Source of the DNA: Myxococcaceae bacterium
GTDB lineage: Bacteria > Myxococcota > Myxococcia > Myxococcales > Myxococcaceae
Assembly (NCBI GenBank): GCA_016793095.1
Contig: JAEUJQ010000012.1
Coordinates: forward strand, 96,602-160,601
Reading direction: 5' to 3'
DNA length: 64,000 nt
Positions within the stretch are counted from its first letter, which is position 1, and the number at the start of each line of letters is the position of its first letter. A program made the translations under genes and the position numbers. Below are positions 45,419 to 54,782 of the stretch, one piece after another. The notes under the pieces were generated by a model. The model ran no database searches. It was not told the DNA's origin and worked only from the letters and a program-made list of their open reading frames with translations.

Positions 45419-46786
45419 TCAGAAGAGCAGCCTGAGCGCGTCGCCGAGCGAGTCCACGGCGGCGACCTCCATCTTGAGCTCCAGGTCCAGCCGCTTCGCC
45501 GACGACCTCGGCATCACCACGCGCTTGAAGCCCATCTTCTGGGCCTCCGCGAGGCGCGGCTCCACCTGACCGACGGCGCGCACCTCACCCGCGAGGCCGA
45601 CCTCTCCGAGGACCAGCGTCTGGGGATCGACCGCGCGGTTCTGCAGCGACGACACCAGCGCCGCGCAGACCGCGAGATCACTCGCGGGCTCGGTGAGGCT
45701 CATGCCGCCGGCGACGTTGACGAAGAGATCGCACCCGACGAGCTGCACGTCTTCCTTCTTCTCCAGCACCGCGGCGAGCAGCGCGACGCGCTGGGAATCG
45801 ACGCCCATGGCCGTCCTCCTCGCGGTGCCGTAGCCGGTGGGCGCCACCAGCGCCTGCACCTCGACGAGGATGGGCCGGGTGCCGTTGAGCGTCGAGGTGA
45901 CGACCGAGCCTGCGGCGTTCTTCGGCCGCTCCGAGAGGAACAACGCGCTCGGGTCGGGCACCTCGGTGAGCCCCGCGCCCTTCATCTCGAAGACGCCGAT
46001 CTCGTTCGTCGAGCCGAAGCGGTTCTTGTGCGCCCGCAGCAGCCGGAACGGGTGGCCGCGCTCGCCCTCGAAGTACAGGACGGTGTCGACCATGTGCTCC
46101 AACACGCGGGGCCCCGCGATGGAGCCCTCCTTCGTCACGTGCCCCACCATGAACGTCGGGACCCCGGTCTTCTTGGCCCACGCCATCAGGCGGCCGGCGC
46201 ACTCGCGCACCTGGCTCACGCTCCCGGGCGCGCTGCCGAGCTCGGACAGGAACATGGTCTGGATCGAGTCCACCACGAGGGTGCCCGGCGCGAGCTTCTC
46301 GGTGGCCTGGAGGATCTTCTCGAGATCGGTCTCGGCGAAGACATGCAGCAGGTCGCTCGCGACGCCGAGGCGCTCCGCGCGCAGCTTCGTCTGCTGCAGC
46401 GACTCCTCGCCCGAGACGTAGAGCCCGGGCCGGTCGCGCGTCAGCCGATCCATCATGCTGAGCAACATGGTGGACTTGCCGATGCCCGGGTCGCCGCCGA
46501 GGAGCACGAGGCTGCCCTGCACCACGCCGCCGCCCAGCACGCGGTCGAGCTCGGCGATGCCCGTGAGCCGCCGCGCCTCGCGGGTTCCGTCCACCTCCTT
46601 GAGGAGTATGGGCTTCGCCTGCCCGGTCGAGGCGCCCCACGCCGGTCGCTCCTGGGCTGCCCGCGACAGCTCCACCTCTTCCACCAGGCTGCCCCACGTG
46701 CCGCACTCCGTGCACCGCCCCAGCCACTTCGCCGACACGTACCCGCAAGCCTGACAGGTGAAGTGGGTCTTCACGCCCTTCGCCAT
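45419..46786 (-). CDS. radA: DNA repair protein RadA
   Basis: The protein has 455 residues from ATG 46786. The N-terminal zinc finger is CQACGYVSAKWLGRCTEC. The RecA-like core has Walker A GGDPGIGKSTM, Walker B TLVVDSIQTM and the RadA-specific KNRFGSTNEIG motif. The C-terminal Lon-protease-like domain (from about 290) has DLFVNVAGGMSLTEPASDLA. RadA drives branch migration during recombination repair. The length is standard. It is transcribed alone on the minus strand. Confidence 0.97.
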   Translation of the reverse strand: MAKGVKTHFTCQACGYVSAKWLGRCTECGTWGSLVEEVELSRAAQERPAWGASTGQAKPILLKEVDGTREARRLTGIAELDRVLGGGVVQGSLVLLGGDPGIGKSTMLLSMMDRLTRDRPGLYVSGEESLQQTKLRAERLGVASDLLHVFAETDLEKILQATEKLAPGTLVVDSIQTMFLSELGSAPGSVSQVRECAGRLMAWAKKTGVPTFMVGHVTKEGSIAGPRVLEHMVDTVLYFEGERGHPFRLLRAHKNRFGSTNEIGVFEMKGAGLTEVPDPSALFLSERPKNAAGSVVTSTLNGTRPILVEVQALVAPTGYGTARRTAMGVDSQRVALLAAVLEKKEDVQLVGCDLFVNVAGGMSLTEPASDLAVCAALVSSLQNRAVDPQTLVLGEVGLAGEVRAVGQVEPRLAEAQKMGFKRVVMPRSSAKRLDLELKMEVAAVDSLGDALRLLF

Positions 46787-47003
46787 TTCGACACGCCCTC
46801 CAGACCGCACGAGATGTGCGCCAGCCTCTCATAGCCGACGGGGCTGACATCGAGGGCGCGGGGCGCGGGGCGCGTCTGGGGAGTCCAGTCGCCCTGGTGC
46901 AGCGCGCGAGACTGCGATCAACGCGAGCACGCGATTCTCGATGGTTCTCCGTGGCACGGGGCGTGGACTTGCGCGGCTCTCACCCTCTCTCTTCGGAGCT
47001 GCC

Positions 47004-48353
47004 ATGAGCGAACCCAAGGTCGGTCAGTTCTCGTCCCCTACGCTGTATCAGCCGGTCACTGGCGAGCCTGCCGCCTCGTCACCGGCTGCGCCGCTCTGCA
47101 AGACGCCCTCGACCGAGACGACGAGCGCTTCGACCCTCAGCGCCTACCAGCCCGCCTCTTCGCATGGGCTCGGGATCGGGCCAGCGGCTGCCGGCGGCGA
47201 CGAGGTCGGCCCAGCGTGCTCTCCCGCCGAACTCCAGCGGCTCGCCGACGCCGAGAAGGCGAACGGCAAGGCGCTCCAGAAGGGCTTCTCGACGATCCTG
47301 GAGCCGCTCGGCCAGTTCATCGACTGTCAGGACCAGCGGACCCGACCGGCGCTCGCGGCGGCGATGGCGAAGAGCGACGAGTTCCAGAAGATGCTGAAGA
47401 CCGTTCCTCGTGAGCTCGTCGAGCTGGCCGTGGAAGACCTCATCTCGCAGCGCCTCCCGAACGCCACGCCCGAAGAGAAGCAGAACGTCCAACGCGCGTT
47501 CGCTCGAGAGGTGAACCACAACGTGCGGACGAACACGGCGCAGCAGCTCCGCGAGTCGGTCACCCACCAGCTCGAGGTGGCCACCGAGAGGTTCGAGCGC
47601 GCCGCAGGTGACCCGAAGCAGCTCGACCTCATGCTGGCGACGCTCGCGCGCTTCGAGGCGCCACCAGCGAGCGCAGAGAACCGGGCCGCCGCGAGCGCGC
47701 TCCGTGAGGCGCTGGGCGTCGCGAGTGATGGCCAGGTGACTCGTGAATCCCTGAGCCAGTCGTTGAAGGAGCGGGCCGCGCTCATGCGGCAGGAAGCCCA
47801 CATCGTGGGCGGAGGAGGCGAGACGACCCTGTACCGGACCCTCAAGCTGCACTCGGGCATGGCGAAGGCAATGCAGGCTGAGCAGGGCGTCAAGCCGGGG
47901 TCCTGGAGCGCGAGCGGCCCAGCGCTCGTCGAGAGCCGGGCTGAGGCAGACGCCAATCTCGTGGCCGGGTCGAAGCTCGTGTCGTCGATCGCGATGGGAG
48001 TCACGGGGGGATTCCTCGCGGTGGCTGCGTTCAATGCGCCGCACCTCAACGCGAAGTGGGCTGAGGTGGATCGCGCGCGGGCAGGCCTGTCTGCTGGCAC
48101 CGCCGACCGGAGCGCTGTCACTGCGGCCGAGCGGGAGCTCGTCGTCGCCGCCGGAGAAGCCGTCTTCGCGACCTTCATGGCGCGTGAGAGTTCCTTGCTG
48201 GCGCACCACTCCCATGACGCGCTCAAAATGCTTGGCCACCCAGCCGCGGAAGGCCTCGCTGGAGGGCTCGCTCTTCAGGTCGAACACGCGATCAAGCCCG
48301 CGGCGCAGGGGGTCGATGGAGATGGCGTCTCGCGGGCGATGAGGCGCCCCTGA
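47004..48353 (+). CDS. protein of unknown function, cytosolic or non-Sec secreted
   Basis: The protein has 449 residues from ATG 47004. No signal peptide is visible. Residues 1-75 are Ser/Thr/Pro-rich and look disordered (like the N-termini of both PLD-type proteins here). The remainder is helical: ELQRLADAEKANGKALQKGF, then AVEDLISQRLPNATPEEKQN, and a Gly/Ala hydrophobic stretch IAMGVTGGFLAVAAFNAP near 335 that could touch a membrane. It lies between radA (divergent) and a lipoprotein gene. No family is recognised. Confidence 0.65.
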   Translation: MSEPKVGQFSSPTLYQPVTGEPAASSPAAPLCKTPSTETTSASTLSAYQPASSHGLGIGPAAAGGDEVGPACSPAELQRLADAEKANGKALQKGFSTILEPLGQFIDCQDQRTRPALAAAMAKSDEFQKMLKTVPRELVELAVEDLISQRLPNATPEEKQNVQRAFAREVNHNVRTNTAQQLRESVTHQLEVATERFERAAGDPKQLDLMLATLARFEAPPASAENRAAASALREALGVASDGQVTRESLSQSLKERAALMRQEAHIVGGGGETTLYRTLKLHSGMAKAMQAEQGVKPGSWSASGPALVESRAEADANLVAGSKLVSSIAMGVTGGFLAVAAFNAPHLNAKWAEVDRARAGLSAGTADRSAVTAAERELVVAAGEAVFATFMARESSLLAHHSHDALKMLGHPAAEGLAGGLALQVEHAIKPAAQGVDGDGVSRAMRRP

Positions 48354-48615
48354 CGTCGGCCAGAATGCACGGCGGATCCTCCGGATCTCGCGTTCCCTCG
48401 CAGCTCCGGCCGCCTCTCACGATCGAGGGCCTGCGGAGCCGGCGGGTTCGCCGTGCGCGCTCACCGCGCTGAACGTTGACGACCCTGACTGCAGACGGTT
48501 CGTCAGCAGGCGCCTGTCCTCGCGGTGAGACGAGACCTCGTCAGTCCGGGCATTTGCGCGGGCCCCTGGCCTGCTCTTTCGCTCGCCGCTGTCCACCTTT
48601 TCCCCGGAGTCACCC

Positions 48616-49284
48616 ATGTCCCCGCTTCGCCTCGCCGTCCTCTCGTCGCTCGTCCTCAACGCTGCCTGCGCCGTCACCCTGAAGGCCCCCTCGACCGCAC
48701 CGACTGCCCAGCGGGCCGTCGGGGACTACGGCAGCAACGTGATGCGCTTCGGCGAGTTTCAGGTGAAGGGCGTCGTCGAGAAGTCCCTGACGATCGGCAT
48801 CGCGATGCTGCGGGGCCGCGCCGCCGTCGAGGCCCGGTCCGTCACCTTCGCCGTCACCCGCGCCGGGAAGCCCTTCACCGAGATCACCTGCGGCGCCGCG
48901 CCGGACCAGCCGCAGCTCGCGTTCGGCGGCATTCGCCTCACGAAGGCGCGCTACACCGTCTCGTGCACCGGTCGCGACTTCACCCTGGAGATGACCGGCG
49001 ACGCTGAGAAGCCGCTGCGTGGAACCGTGACGTGGCGCGGCGAGCGCTTCCCTGTGAAGACCACCTTCGAGACCGTCGAGAAGGGCAACTCGCCCCACCT
49101 GGGCTTCGTCGTGGAGAACGCGGAGGGCTGGCTCGCGACCTCGGACATCCAGGGCCCGACCTGGATCGCCTCCGACATCAGGCCTGAGGCCCGCGAGGCG
49201 GTGGTGCTTGCCAACTTCGCGTGGGCCTCGCGCCGCAACGTGGTGATGGAAGGCGCGTCTGGCGGTACGCACGTCCTTCGGTGA
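48616..49284 (+). CDS. lipoprotein of unknown function
   Basis: The protein has 222 residues from ATG 48616, with lipoprotein signal MSPLRLAVLSSLVLNAAC. The mature part is mostly beta strands: FGEFQVKGVVEKSLTIGIAM, RSVTFAVTRAGKPF, ARYTVSCTGRDFTLEM. It has one Cys pair (TCGAAP and SCTGRD). No family is recognised. The 262-base gap upstream holds no other feature. It is convergent with the ankyrin-like gene, with 23 bases between stops. Confidence 0.72.
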   Translation: MSPLRLAVLSSLVLNAACAVTLKAPSTAPTAQRAVGDYGSNVMRFGEFQVKGVVEKSLTIGIAMLRGRAAVEARSVTFAVTRAGKPFTEITCGAAPDQPQLAFGGIRLTKARYTVSCTGRDFTLEMTGDAEKPLRGTVTWRGERFPVKTTFETVEKGNSPHLGFVVENAEGWLATSDIQGPTWIASDIRPEAREAVVLANFAWASRRNVVMEGASGGTHVLR

Positions 49285-49307
49285 AGGACTGGCGTCGGAC
49301 CCGCGCG

Positions 49308-49976
49308 TTACTCCGAGGCGTCGTTGCTCGAGAGCGCCGACCGCACGGCAGGGTCGGCGACGAACTCCAGCCTGACGTGGCGGGCCAGCGCCGGGTTCCT
49401 CGACGCTCGGATGACGGCCTTGACGACCTCGGGCTTGCCCGTCTTGACGGCGGCCGACAGGGCGAGCTCAGCAGCCTCGAGGCTGAGCCCTTCGGCGAAG
49501 GTGGCCGTGGTGATGGCCTTCACCGAGCCCCGACCAGCTGCGCCGATGAAGCGCACCTCGCTCAGACAGCCCTCGGTGGTGCCGGCCTTCGCCACCGAGA
49601 CGAGCTGCTCGAGTGCGGGCCCGTGCAGCGCGGCGGCGCACCGCAGGGTCCACCCCGGCGGAAGGCCTCGCGCGTGTTCGGCCGCGTCGATGTTCGCCTT
49701 CTCCGCCAAAAGCACCTTCACGACCTCGACGTGTCCCCTGAGCACCGCGACGGCGAGGGGGGTGGCGTCGAGCGAGTGAAAGCCGCTGAAGGCATCGGGG
49801 GTTCCGCGGCCGCTCTTCAACGCGCTGCGGGTCGCTGCAGCGTCACCGCGCTCCACGGCGTCCAGGTACTCGTCCCGCTCGATGCTCCGCGACGGCTTGT
49901 CGGCGAACCCGTCCGCGTACGCCACCCGGACGATCAGCAGGCTCAGCACCACCGCGATGGGTCTCGCGAGCGTCAT
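49308..49976 (-). CDS. secreted ankyrin-repeat-like protein
   Basis: The protein has 222 residues from ATG 49976, with signal peptide MTLARPIAVVLSLLIVRVAYA. Ankyrin-type repeats are visible: ATPLAVAVLRGHVEVVKVLL, GAAGRGSVKAITTATF and ALSAAVKTGKPEVVKAVIR. It likely mediates protein binding in the periplasm or outside the cell. Its ATG overlaps the stop of the upstream propeller-like gene by four bases, so the two products are coupled. Confidence 0.8.
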   Translation of the reverse strand: MTLARPIAVVLSLLIVRVAYADGFADKPSRSIERDEYLDAVERGDAAATRSALKSGRGTPDAFSGFHSLDATPLAVAVLRGHVEVVKVLLAEKANIDAAEHARGLPPGWTLRCAAALHGPALEQLVSVAKAGTTEGCLSEVRFIGAAGRGSVKAITTATFAEGLSLEAAELALSAAVKTGKPEVVKAVIRASRNPALARHVRLEFVADPAVRSALSSNDASE

Positions 49977-51652
49977 GGCATCCTCCGGAACACCGACTCG
50001 TCTCCAGCGAGCCAGACGGTCGAGCCGCTGCTGACGCCCACCCGAGCTGGTCCTGGCAGGGTCAGGACCGTGAAGCGCTCACCGTCCCACTCGGTCGCGC
50101 GGAGGGAGTCGTTGAGGAAGAGCGCGCCCTGCGGGGTGGGGACGATGGCAGTCCCCGCGGCCTCTCGAACGGGCACCCATTGGCCCTCCGACCACTGCGC
50201 GGCGAACGAGGGGCTGGTGCTCCAGAGCGCACCCCGCACGAGCGCGAGATCGCGCGGGCGCCCTGGCGCCTTCATCCATCTGGGTTGCGCGCCGGGCTCG
50301 AGCACCAGGATCTCGTCGGGGAGGCCCGTTGACGGGCCGTCGGCCTCTTCGGGTCTCGGACCCGCCGCGAGCGCATAGAGCGTGGCGCTCGAACCCGTCA
50401 CCCGCCTCCAGGAGAAGCCTGGTTTCGTCTTCACGACCTCGCGCCACGCCCGGCCGTCCCAGTGCCGGAGGGTCTGGTGGCCGAACGCGAAGACGTCGGA
50501 CGGGCCACGCGCGAAGAGTCCGTGCACGGCCACCGAGTCGTCCGTCATCTGCCTCCATCGCGCCTGAGCCGAGCGGTAGGCATGGCCGTCCGCCACCGCC
50601 CAGAGATCGGCGCCCGCGGTGGCCAGCGCCTCGACCGGCCCCTTCCAGGGAACGGCGACGTCGCGCGCCCAGCGGTTCGCTTTCCAGATGAAGAGCCCGA
50701 GCTCGGAGGCGACCCACGCGCGGCCGTCCTCCGTCGCCGCGGCGCGGCTCAGACGACCGAGGGCGACCACTCGCGAAGGCACTGGCCGGCCCGCCTCGAA
50801 GAACTGCACCGCGCCCGACCTTCCGTACAGGAGTCCACGGTCGCTCCCGATCGCGAGCCCGGCGAAGACCTCAGGCAGGACCGGACCCAGTTCCCGGAAC
50901 GAGCCCTTCTCTCGTCTCCAGAGCCGCCCTTCTGCGATGAGGTGTGGGGCGCTCCTGCCCTCGATCAGGCGAGGCGCCTTCGGTGCCACGACGACGTCGC
51001 AGCCGCTGGCCGAGCAAGCGAGCAGGCTGTCGTCGGTCGAGACCCAGGCCACGCGCTCGACGCAAGCGATGGCGCCGACCTCGAGGCGAAACGGCTGACG
51101 CAGCGTCTTCACCGTCGCGCCATTCCAGTGGAGGAGAATGAGCCCGGCGCGCGGAGAACGCACCAGCGACCAGACGTCATCGGGCGCACAGGCCGCTGCC
51201 GAGATCACGTAGCCCTCGGCGCTCAGAGAGACCGCGGGCCCGGTGAGAGGGGTTGCCCGGCCGCCTTCGAGGACGTGCGGGCTCCGCCCCAGCAGCCACA
51301 CCACGCCGGGTCGGACCTGGACGAGCGGCCCGAAGAGCGCGTCCCGGGCGGACGTCACCTGCCGCCAGGCGCCGTCGAAGTGAAGGAGCGAGTCGTTGCC
51401 CGAGGCCCAGACGTCGTCCGGCCCCAACGCCACCACCTCGTGCAGGCGGTCGGTGGAGCCCGTTGGCACGAGCTGCCAGTCGGAGCCGTTCCACCGCATG
51501 GCGGTGCCAGACTCACCCACCACCCAGGCGTCGTCGGAGCCTGGGCGGATCGCGGCCCCGAGCAGCGTCGCCGTCGTGGGCCGGCCAGTCGTGCTGCAGA
51601 ACGTGTTGGGTGGGCACGACGCCAGAGCCGCGCAGACGATCGCAGTGAGCAT
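49973..51652 (-). CDS. secreted beta-propeller-like protein
   Basis: The protein has 559 residues from ATG 51652. The N-terminus is a short signal (MLTAIVCAALASCPPNTFCS), possibly a lipoprotein. The body shows about ten blade-like motifs of the form DAWVVGESGTAMRWNGSDW, DVWASGNDSLLHFDGAW and DLWAVADGHAYRSAQARW, which fit WD40/YCF48-like or sialidase-like propellers. A binding role outside the inner membrane is likely. It overlaps the ankyrin-like gene by four bases; the two proteins may act together. Confidence 0.77.
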   Translation of the reverse strand: MLTAIVCAALASCPPNTFCSTTGRPTTATLLGAAIRPGSDDAWVVGESGTAMRWNGSDWQLVPTGSTDRLHEVVALGPDDVWASGNDSLLHFDGAWRQVTSARDALFGPLVQVRPGVVWLLGRSPHVLEGGRATPLTGPAVSLSAEGYVISAAACAPDDVWSLVRSPRAGLILLHWNGATVKTLRQPFRLEVGAIACVERVAWVSTDDSLLACSASGCDVVVAPKAPRLIEGRSAPHLIAEGRLWRREKGSFRELGPVLPEVFAGLAIGSDRGLLYGRSGAVQFFEAGRPVPSRVVALGRLSRAAATEDGRAWVASELGLFIWKANRWARDVAVPWKGPVEALATAGADLWAVADGHAYRSAQARWRQMTDDSVAVHGLFARGPSDVFAFGHQTLRHWDGRAWREVVKTKPGFSWRRVTGSSATLYALAAGPRPEEADGPSTGLPDEILVLEPGAQPRWMKAPGRPRDLALVRGALWSTSPSFAAQWSEGQWVPVREAAGTAIVPTPQGALFLNDSLRATEWDGERFTVLTLPGPARVGVSSGSTVWLAGDESVFRRMP

Positions 51653-51853
51653 GTCGAACCCGGGGAGGCGGCGAGGTCAGCGCCTGACGCTACACGACCA
51701 CCTCACCGCGGGCCGCACCCTGCTTCCCCGCCGAGCTCGAGCGGGCTTGCGTCGAGCGGCGTCGAAGCGCGGGCCGAGGCCAGAGAACGTCCCGGATTCG
51801 TCTGAGCGACCGGAGGCGACGCGACCCGGTGATGGGGCTATCGTCTGCCCGTC

Positions 51854-53083
51854 GTGTTCGAACGCAAACGCCTCGGTTTCGTCGATCGGGCCTGGCTGCG
51901 CATGGACAGCCCTCACAATCCGATGGTCATCACCGCGGTGCTGTTCTTCGCCGAGGGCCTGCCCTGGGAGGCGCTGGTGGACGTCGTCGAGCGGCTCGCG
52001 AAGCAGCCGCGCTTCGCGTCGCGTGTGGTGCCCGCCGGCCCGCTGTGGGCCGCCTGGGAGCCGGTCGAGCGCTTCGAGCCGCTGGCGCACGTCGAGCGGG
52101 TGACAGTGCCGCCGGACGAAGAAGCGCTGCGGGTGCTGGTGGCCCGCGTGGTGAGCACCCCGCTGCCGCGGACGGCGCCCCTGTGGCGGATGGTCGTCGC
52201 TGACCGCGGGGCGGCCGGGGTCGCGCTCATCGTCCGGGTCCATCACGCGGTGGGAGACGGGGTGACGTTGCTGCGCACGCTGCTCGACGTCGCCGAGCGG
52301 CACGAAGGCGCGCGAGCGGTGGCAGGCACCCTGCTCCCTGAGGTGCCTCGCGCGCTGAGGCAGCGCCTCGCCCGCGTCGAAGACGACGCCCGGGCCCTCG
52401 TTCGGCTGCTGGCCCTTTCCCACGAGCCGCCGAGTCCGCTCCGACCGCGCCTGACCGGGCGCAAGGACCTCGCCTGGACACCGCCCCTGCCGCTCCCCGC
52501 GCTGTCCTCACGGGCGCACGCGCGCAAGGCGACGCTGACCGACCTCGTGATGGCCGCGTTCTCGATGGCGCTGGACGAAGAGCACCGCCGCTGCACCGGG
52601 CAGCCGCTGCCGTCGGCGCGCGCGCTGGTGCCCGTGTTCGTCCATGGCGCTGCGGCGAACAGCGGCAACCACTTCGGGCTCGTCTTCCTGCCGCTGCCGC
52701 AGGCCGACACCCTCGACGAGCGCATCGCCGAGCTGAGCTCGACCCTGCCGGCCCTCAAGGACGCACCTGACACCGAGGTCGCGCTCCTCGTCCTTGGCGG
52801 GCTGGGGCTGCTGCCACGTCTGCTCGAGCGTGCCGGCGTGGCGCTGTTCACCGGGAAGGCGTCCCTGCTGTTCACCAGCGTGCCTGGCGCGCGGGGCACG
52901 GTCACCCTGGGCGGACACCGGTTGGCGCGGCTGGTCGTCTCGGCGCCGGTCGCGGGGACGATCGGCATGAGCGTGTCGCTCCTCAGTCACGGCGACGACG
53001 TCGAGGTGTCGGTGGCGCTCGACCGTGCGCTGCCGCACGATCCGAGGCGGATCGTCACCAGACTGGCCGAGCTGCTGACCTGA
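51854..53083 (+). CDS. wax ester synthase/diacylglycerol acyltransferase (WS/DGAT) family
   Basis: The protein has 409 residues from GTG 51854. The active-site motif HHAVGDG (130-136) is the HHxxxDG catalytic motif of WS/DGAT enzymes, which transfer acyl groups from acyl-CoA to fatty alcohol or diacylglycerol. The start (GFVDRAWLRMDSPHNPM), the middle NSGNHFGLVFLPLP and the end segment also fit the family. It could make wax esters or triacylglycerol lipid stores; myxobacteria form lipid bodies in development. It is about 60 residues shorter than the best-known members. It is divergent from the propeller gene. Confidence 0.88.
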   Translation: MFERKRLGFVDRAWLRMDSPHNPMVITAVLFFAEGLPWEALVDVVERLAKQPRFASRVVPAGPLWAAWEPVERFEPLAHVERVTVPPDEEALRVLVARVVSTPLPRTAPLWRMVVADRGAAGVALIVRVHHAVGDGVTLLRTLLDVAERHEGARAVAGTLLPEVPRALRQRLARVEDDARALVRLLALSHEPPSPLRPRLTGRKDLAWTPPLPLPALSSRAHARKATLTDLVMAAFSMALDEEHRRCTGQPLPSARALVPVFVHGAAANSGNHFGLVFLPLPQADTLDERIAELSSTLPALKDAPDTEVALLVLGGLGLLPRLLERAGVALFTGKASLLFTSVPGARGTVTLGGHRLARLVVSAPVAGTIGMSVSLLSHGDDVEVSVALDRALPHDPRRIVTRLAELLT

Positions 53084-53085
53084 CC

Positions 53086-54567
53086 TCAGGGCGCGATCGA
53101 CGCCTCGTAGATCTCCTTCACCATCTTCGGATCGACGAACGGGTTGCGCTCGTTGCGTCCTGCGAAGGTGGGGTTGCCCGAGGGGCGCCAGAGGAAGTCG
53201 GGGTTCTTGCTCTCAGGCGCCCAGCCGCCGTTGACGAACTTCCCGTTCTTCTCCTCGAGCCAGTACTTGTAGGTCTCGCTGCCCGAGCCCATGAACGTCA
53301 CCTGGCGCTCGACCCAGACGATCTTCCCGTCGCCGGCCGGGCCCTTGAAGCCGTCCTTCAGCAGCTCGTCCCTGCCCCATGAGGGCTTGAGGCCGTCGCG
53401 GTAGAGCGTGTCGTCAGCCTTGTAGAAGTTGTAGTTCCACACGTGGTCGCCCGAGTCCTTGTCCATCACGGCGGGTCGGCCGGACTTCAGCCACTCCCCA
53501 ATGGTCTCGTGCATCAGGACGGGATCGTCGCGCTTGTCCTCCCGGGCGACGAAGCTGAGCTCGCTCTTCTTGAGGGTGCGCTCGGTTCCGTCCATCAGCT
53601 TCACCTTCACCTCGTCGGGCAGCTGATTGGCGTTGATCTGCCAGTCTTGCTGGCGGCGAGCGCCGTCGGCCTTGAAGTTGAGCTCCGACGTGATGGTCCC
53701 GCGCAGCTCCTGGCCATTCTTGAGGCGGACGAGGTCGGGGTTGTTGTCGTAGCGGTCGCCCTTGAAGTCGTAGCCGCCGGCCTGGCTGTCAGCGATGACG
53801 GTGAGCAGGCCCTTGATGTCCTGCGTGGTGAAGGTGACGCCGTTGAGGGTGACGTCCTTCTTCGGCTCCTCGAAGAGCACCCCGGCGAGGGCGACCTTGT
53901 CACAGCTGCCCCACCAGCCGACGCTCATGGTGCCGTCCATCTTGCCGTCCTTGCCGAACTGCCCCCGCCCGTCGAGGAAGTCCCAGGCGACGTCGGCGTC
54001 GATCTTCCCGTTGGCGTTGAAGTCGACGCCCGTCGTGCGCTCGGCGTCCTTCTCGCTGAGCATCGAGTGCGGGACGTAGTGGCCCGTCTCTTTGTTGATG
54101 AGCCAGTTGAGCGCGGGCTTGAGCTCGAAGTTGCGCGCGCCCTCGGCCTGCCCGCGCGCCTTGAGGAGCGCGTCGAACTTCGCCATCGGCCCGTCCTTGG
54201 CCCAGAGGTTCGACGAGGCCGACCCGTCGGGGTTCCCGCTGCCAGCCATGGGCCAGTAGGTCGTCGACCAGGGCTTTCGGGCCTCGATGGTGGACCGCTC
54301 GGGCTGCCCCGGCGTGGGGGTGGGCTCGGGCGGCGGCGGCGGCTGCGGCGTCGGGCTGCCGATGAGGCGCGCGAACTCAGCCCGGGCCGCGGGCGTGAAC
54401 TTCGTCGCGTGCGTCGAGAGGAGGCGCTGCAGCTCGGCGCGCTCCCCCGCGTCGACGCTGCCGCCCGTCGTGCGCGCCGCAGTGAACAGAGAGCGGACCT
54501 CGTCACGCGTGATGCGGTGGTTGGACAGGGCGGTGGTCGCCGCGCGGCGGATGGCGTCGAGGCTCAT
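53086..54567 (-). CDS. transglutaminase-elicitor-like protein with EF-hand-like motif
   Basis: The protein has 493 residues from ATG 54567. No signal peptide is visible. Residues 1-70 are helical (SLDAIRRAATTALSNHRIT), then a Pro-rich linker. The catalytic-type segment GWWGSCDKVALAG (Cys222) and DHVWNYNFYKAD (His375, then Asp) match the Cys/His/Asp layout of TGase-elicitor (Phytophthora GP42-like) transglutaminases. VDFNANGKIDADVAW (181-195) is an EF-hand-like calcium loop. It may crosslink proteins outside the cell after non-Sec secretion. The mRNA leader has no clear Shine-Dalgarno site. Two perfect palindromes lie upstream. Confidence 0.8.
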   Translation of the reverse strand: MSLDAIRRAATTALSNHRITRDEVRSLFTAARTTGGSVDAGERAELQRLLSTHATKFTPAARAEFARLIGSPTPQPPPPPEPTPTPGQPERSTIEARKPWSTTYWPMAGSGNPDGSASSNLWAKDGPMAKFDALLKARGQAEGARNFELKPALNWLINKETGHYVPHSMLSEKDAERTTGVDFNANGKIDADVAWDFLDGRGQFGKDGKMDGTMSVGWWGSCDKVALAGVLFEEPKKDVTLNGVTFTTQDIKGLLTVIADSQAGGYDFKGDRYDNNPDLVRLKNGQELRGTITSELNFKADGARRQQDWQINANQLPDEVKVKLMDGTERTLKKSELSFVAREDKRDDPVLMHETIGEWLKSGRPAVMDKDSGDHVWNYNFYKADDTLYRDGLKPSWGRDELLKDGFKGPAGDGKIVWVERQVTFMGSGSETYKYWLEEKNGKFVNGGWAPESKNPDFLWRPSGNPTFAGRNERNPFVDPKMVKEIYEASIAP

Positions 54568-54652
54568 GGAGTCGTTCTCAGGTGGGGGGGGTGAAGAGCG
54601 ATGGAGCAGGAACACCTACATTCTCGTTCCGAGCCAGAACTTGTTTCGTCCA

Positions 54653-54667
54653 GCAGAATGATTCTGC
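54653..54667. promoter_or_regulatory. 15-bp perfect palindrome (7-1-7), candidate operator
   Basis: GCAGAATGATTCTGC is a perfect inverted repeat about 86 bases upstream of the transglutaminase-like gene start, in an unusually AT-rich gap. On the minus strand it overlaps a possible -10 element (CAGAAT), so a bound dimer could block transcription. It could also fold as a small RNA hairpin. Confidence 0.5.
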
Positions 54668-54690
54668 CGCAACCCGCTGGAAGTCTTCAA
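54661..54690 (-). promoter_or_regulatory. weak candidate sigma-70-type promoter for the transglutaminase-like gene
   Basis: On the minus strand TTGAAG (54690-54685) and CAGAAT (54666-54661) are separated by 18 bases. The -10 match is partial. It would give a leader of about 85 bases. The -10 overlaps the palindrome at 54653-54667. Confidence 0.25.
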
Positions 54691-54717
54691 CACGATCACA
54701 AAGAAGCAACGAGCGCA

Positions 54718-54732
54718 TTCGATTAAATCGAA
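54718..54732. promoter_or_regulatory. 15-bp perfect palindrome (7-1-7), second candidate operator
   Basis: TTCGATTAAATCGAA is a perfect inverted repeat, 65 bases from the first palindrome and with the same 7-1-7 layout but a different sequence. It lies between the 5' end of the transglutaminase-like gene and the 3' end of the MYXO-CTERM-like gene. It is very AT-rich for this genome. A dimeric regulator site is likely. Confidence 0.5.
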
Positions 54733-54782
54733 CTATCTTCGCACAAGCCTGCGCGACGCCAGAGCGCAGGGTTCATCCGCCG

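Noticed and set aside
48354..48615. Small gene in the 262-base gap
   Set aside because: Short open frames exist on both strands but none has a ribosome site, consistent codon bias or recognisable content.
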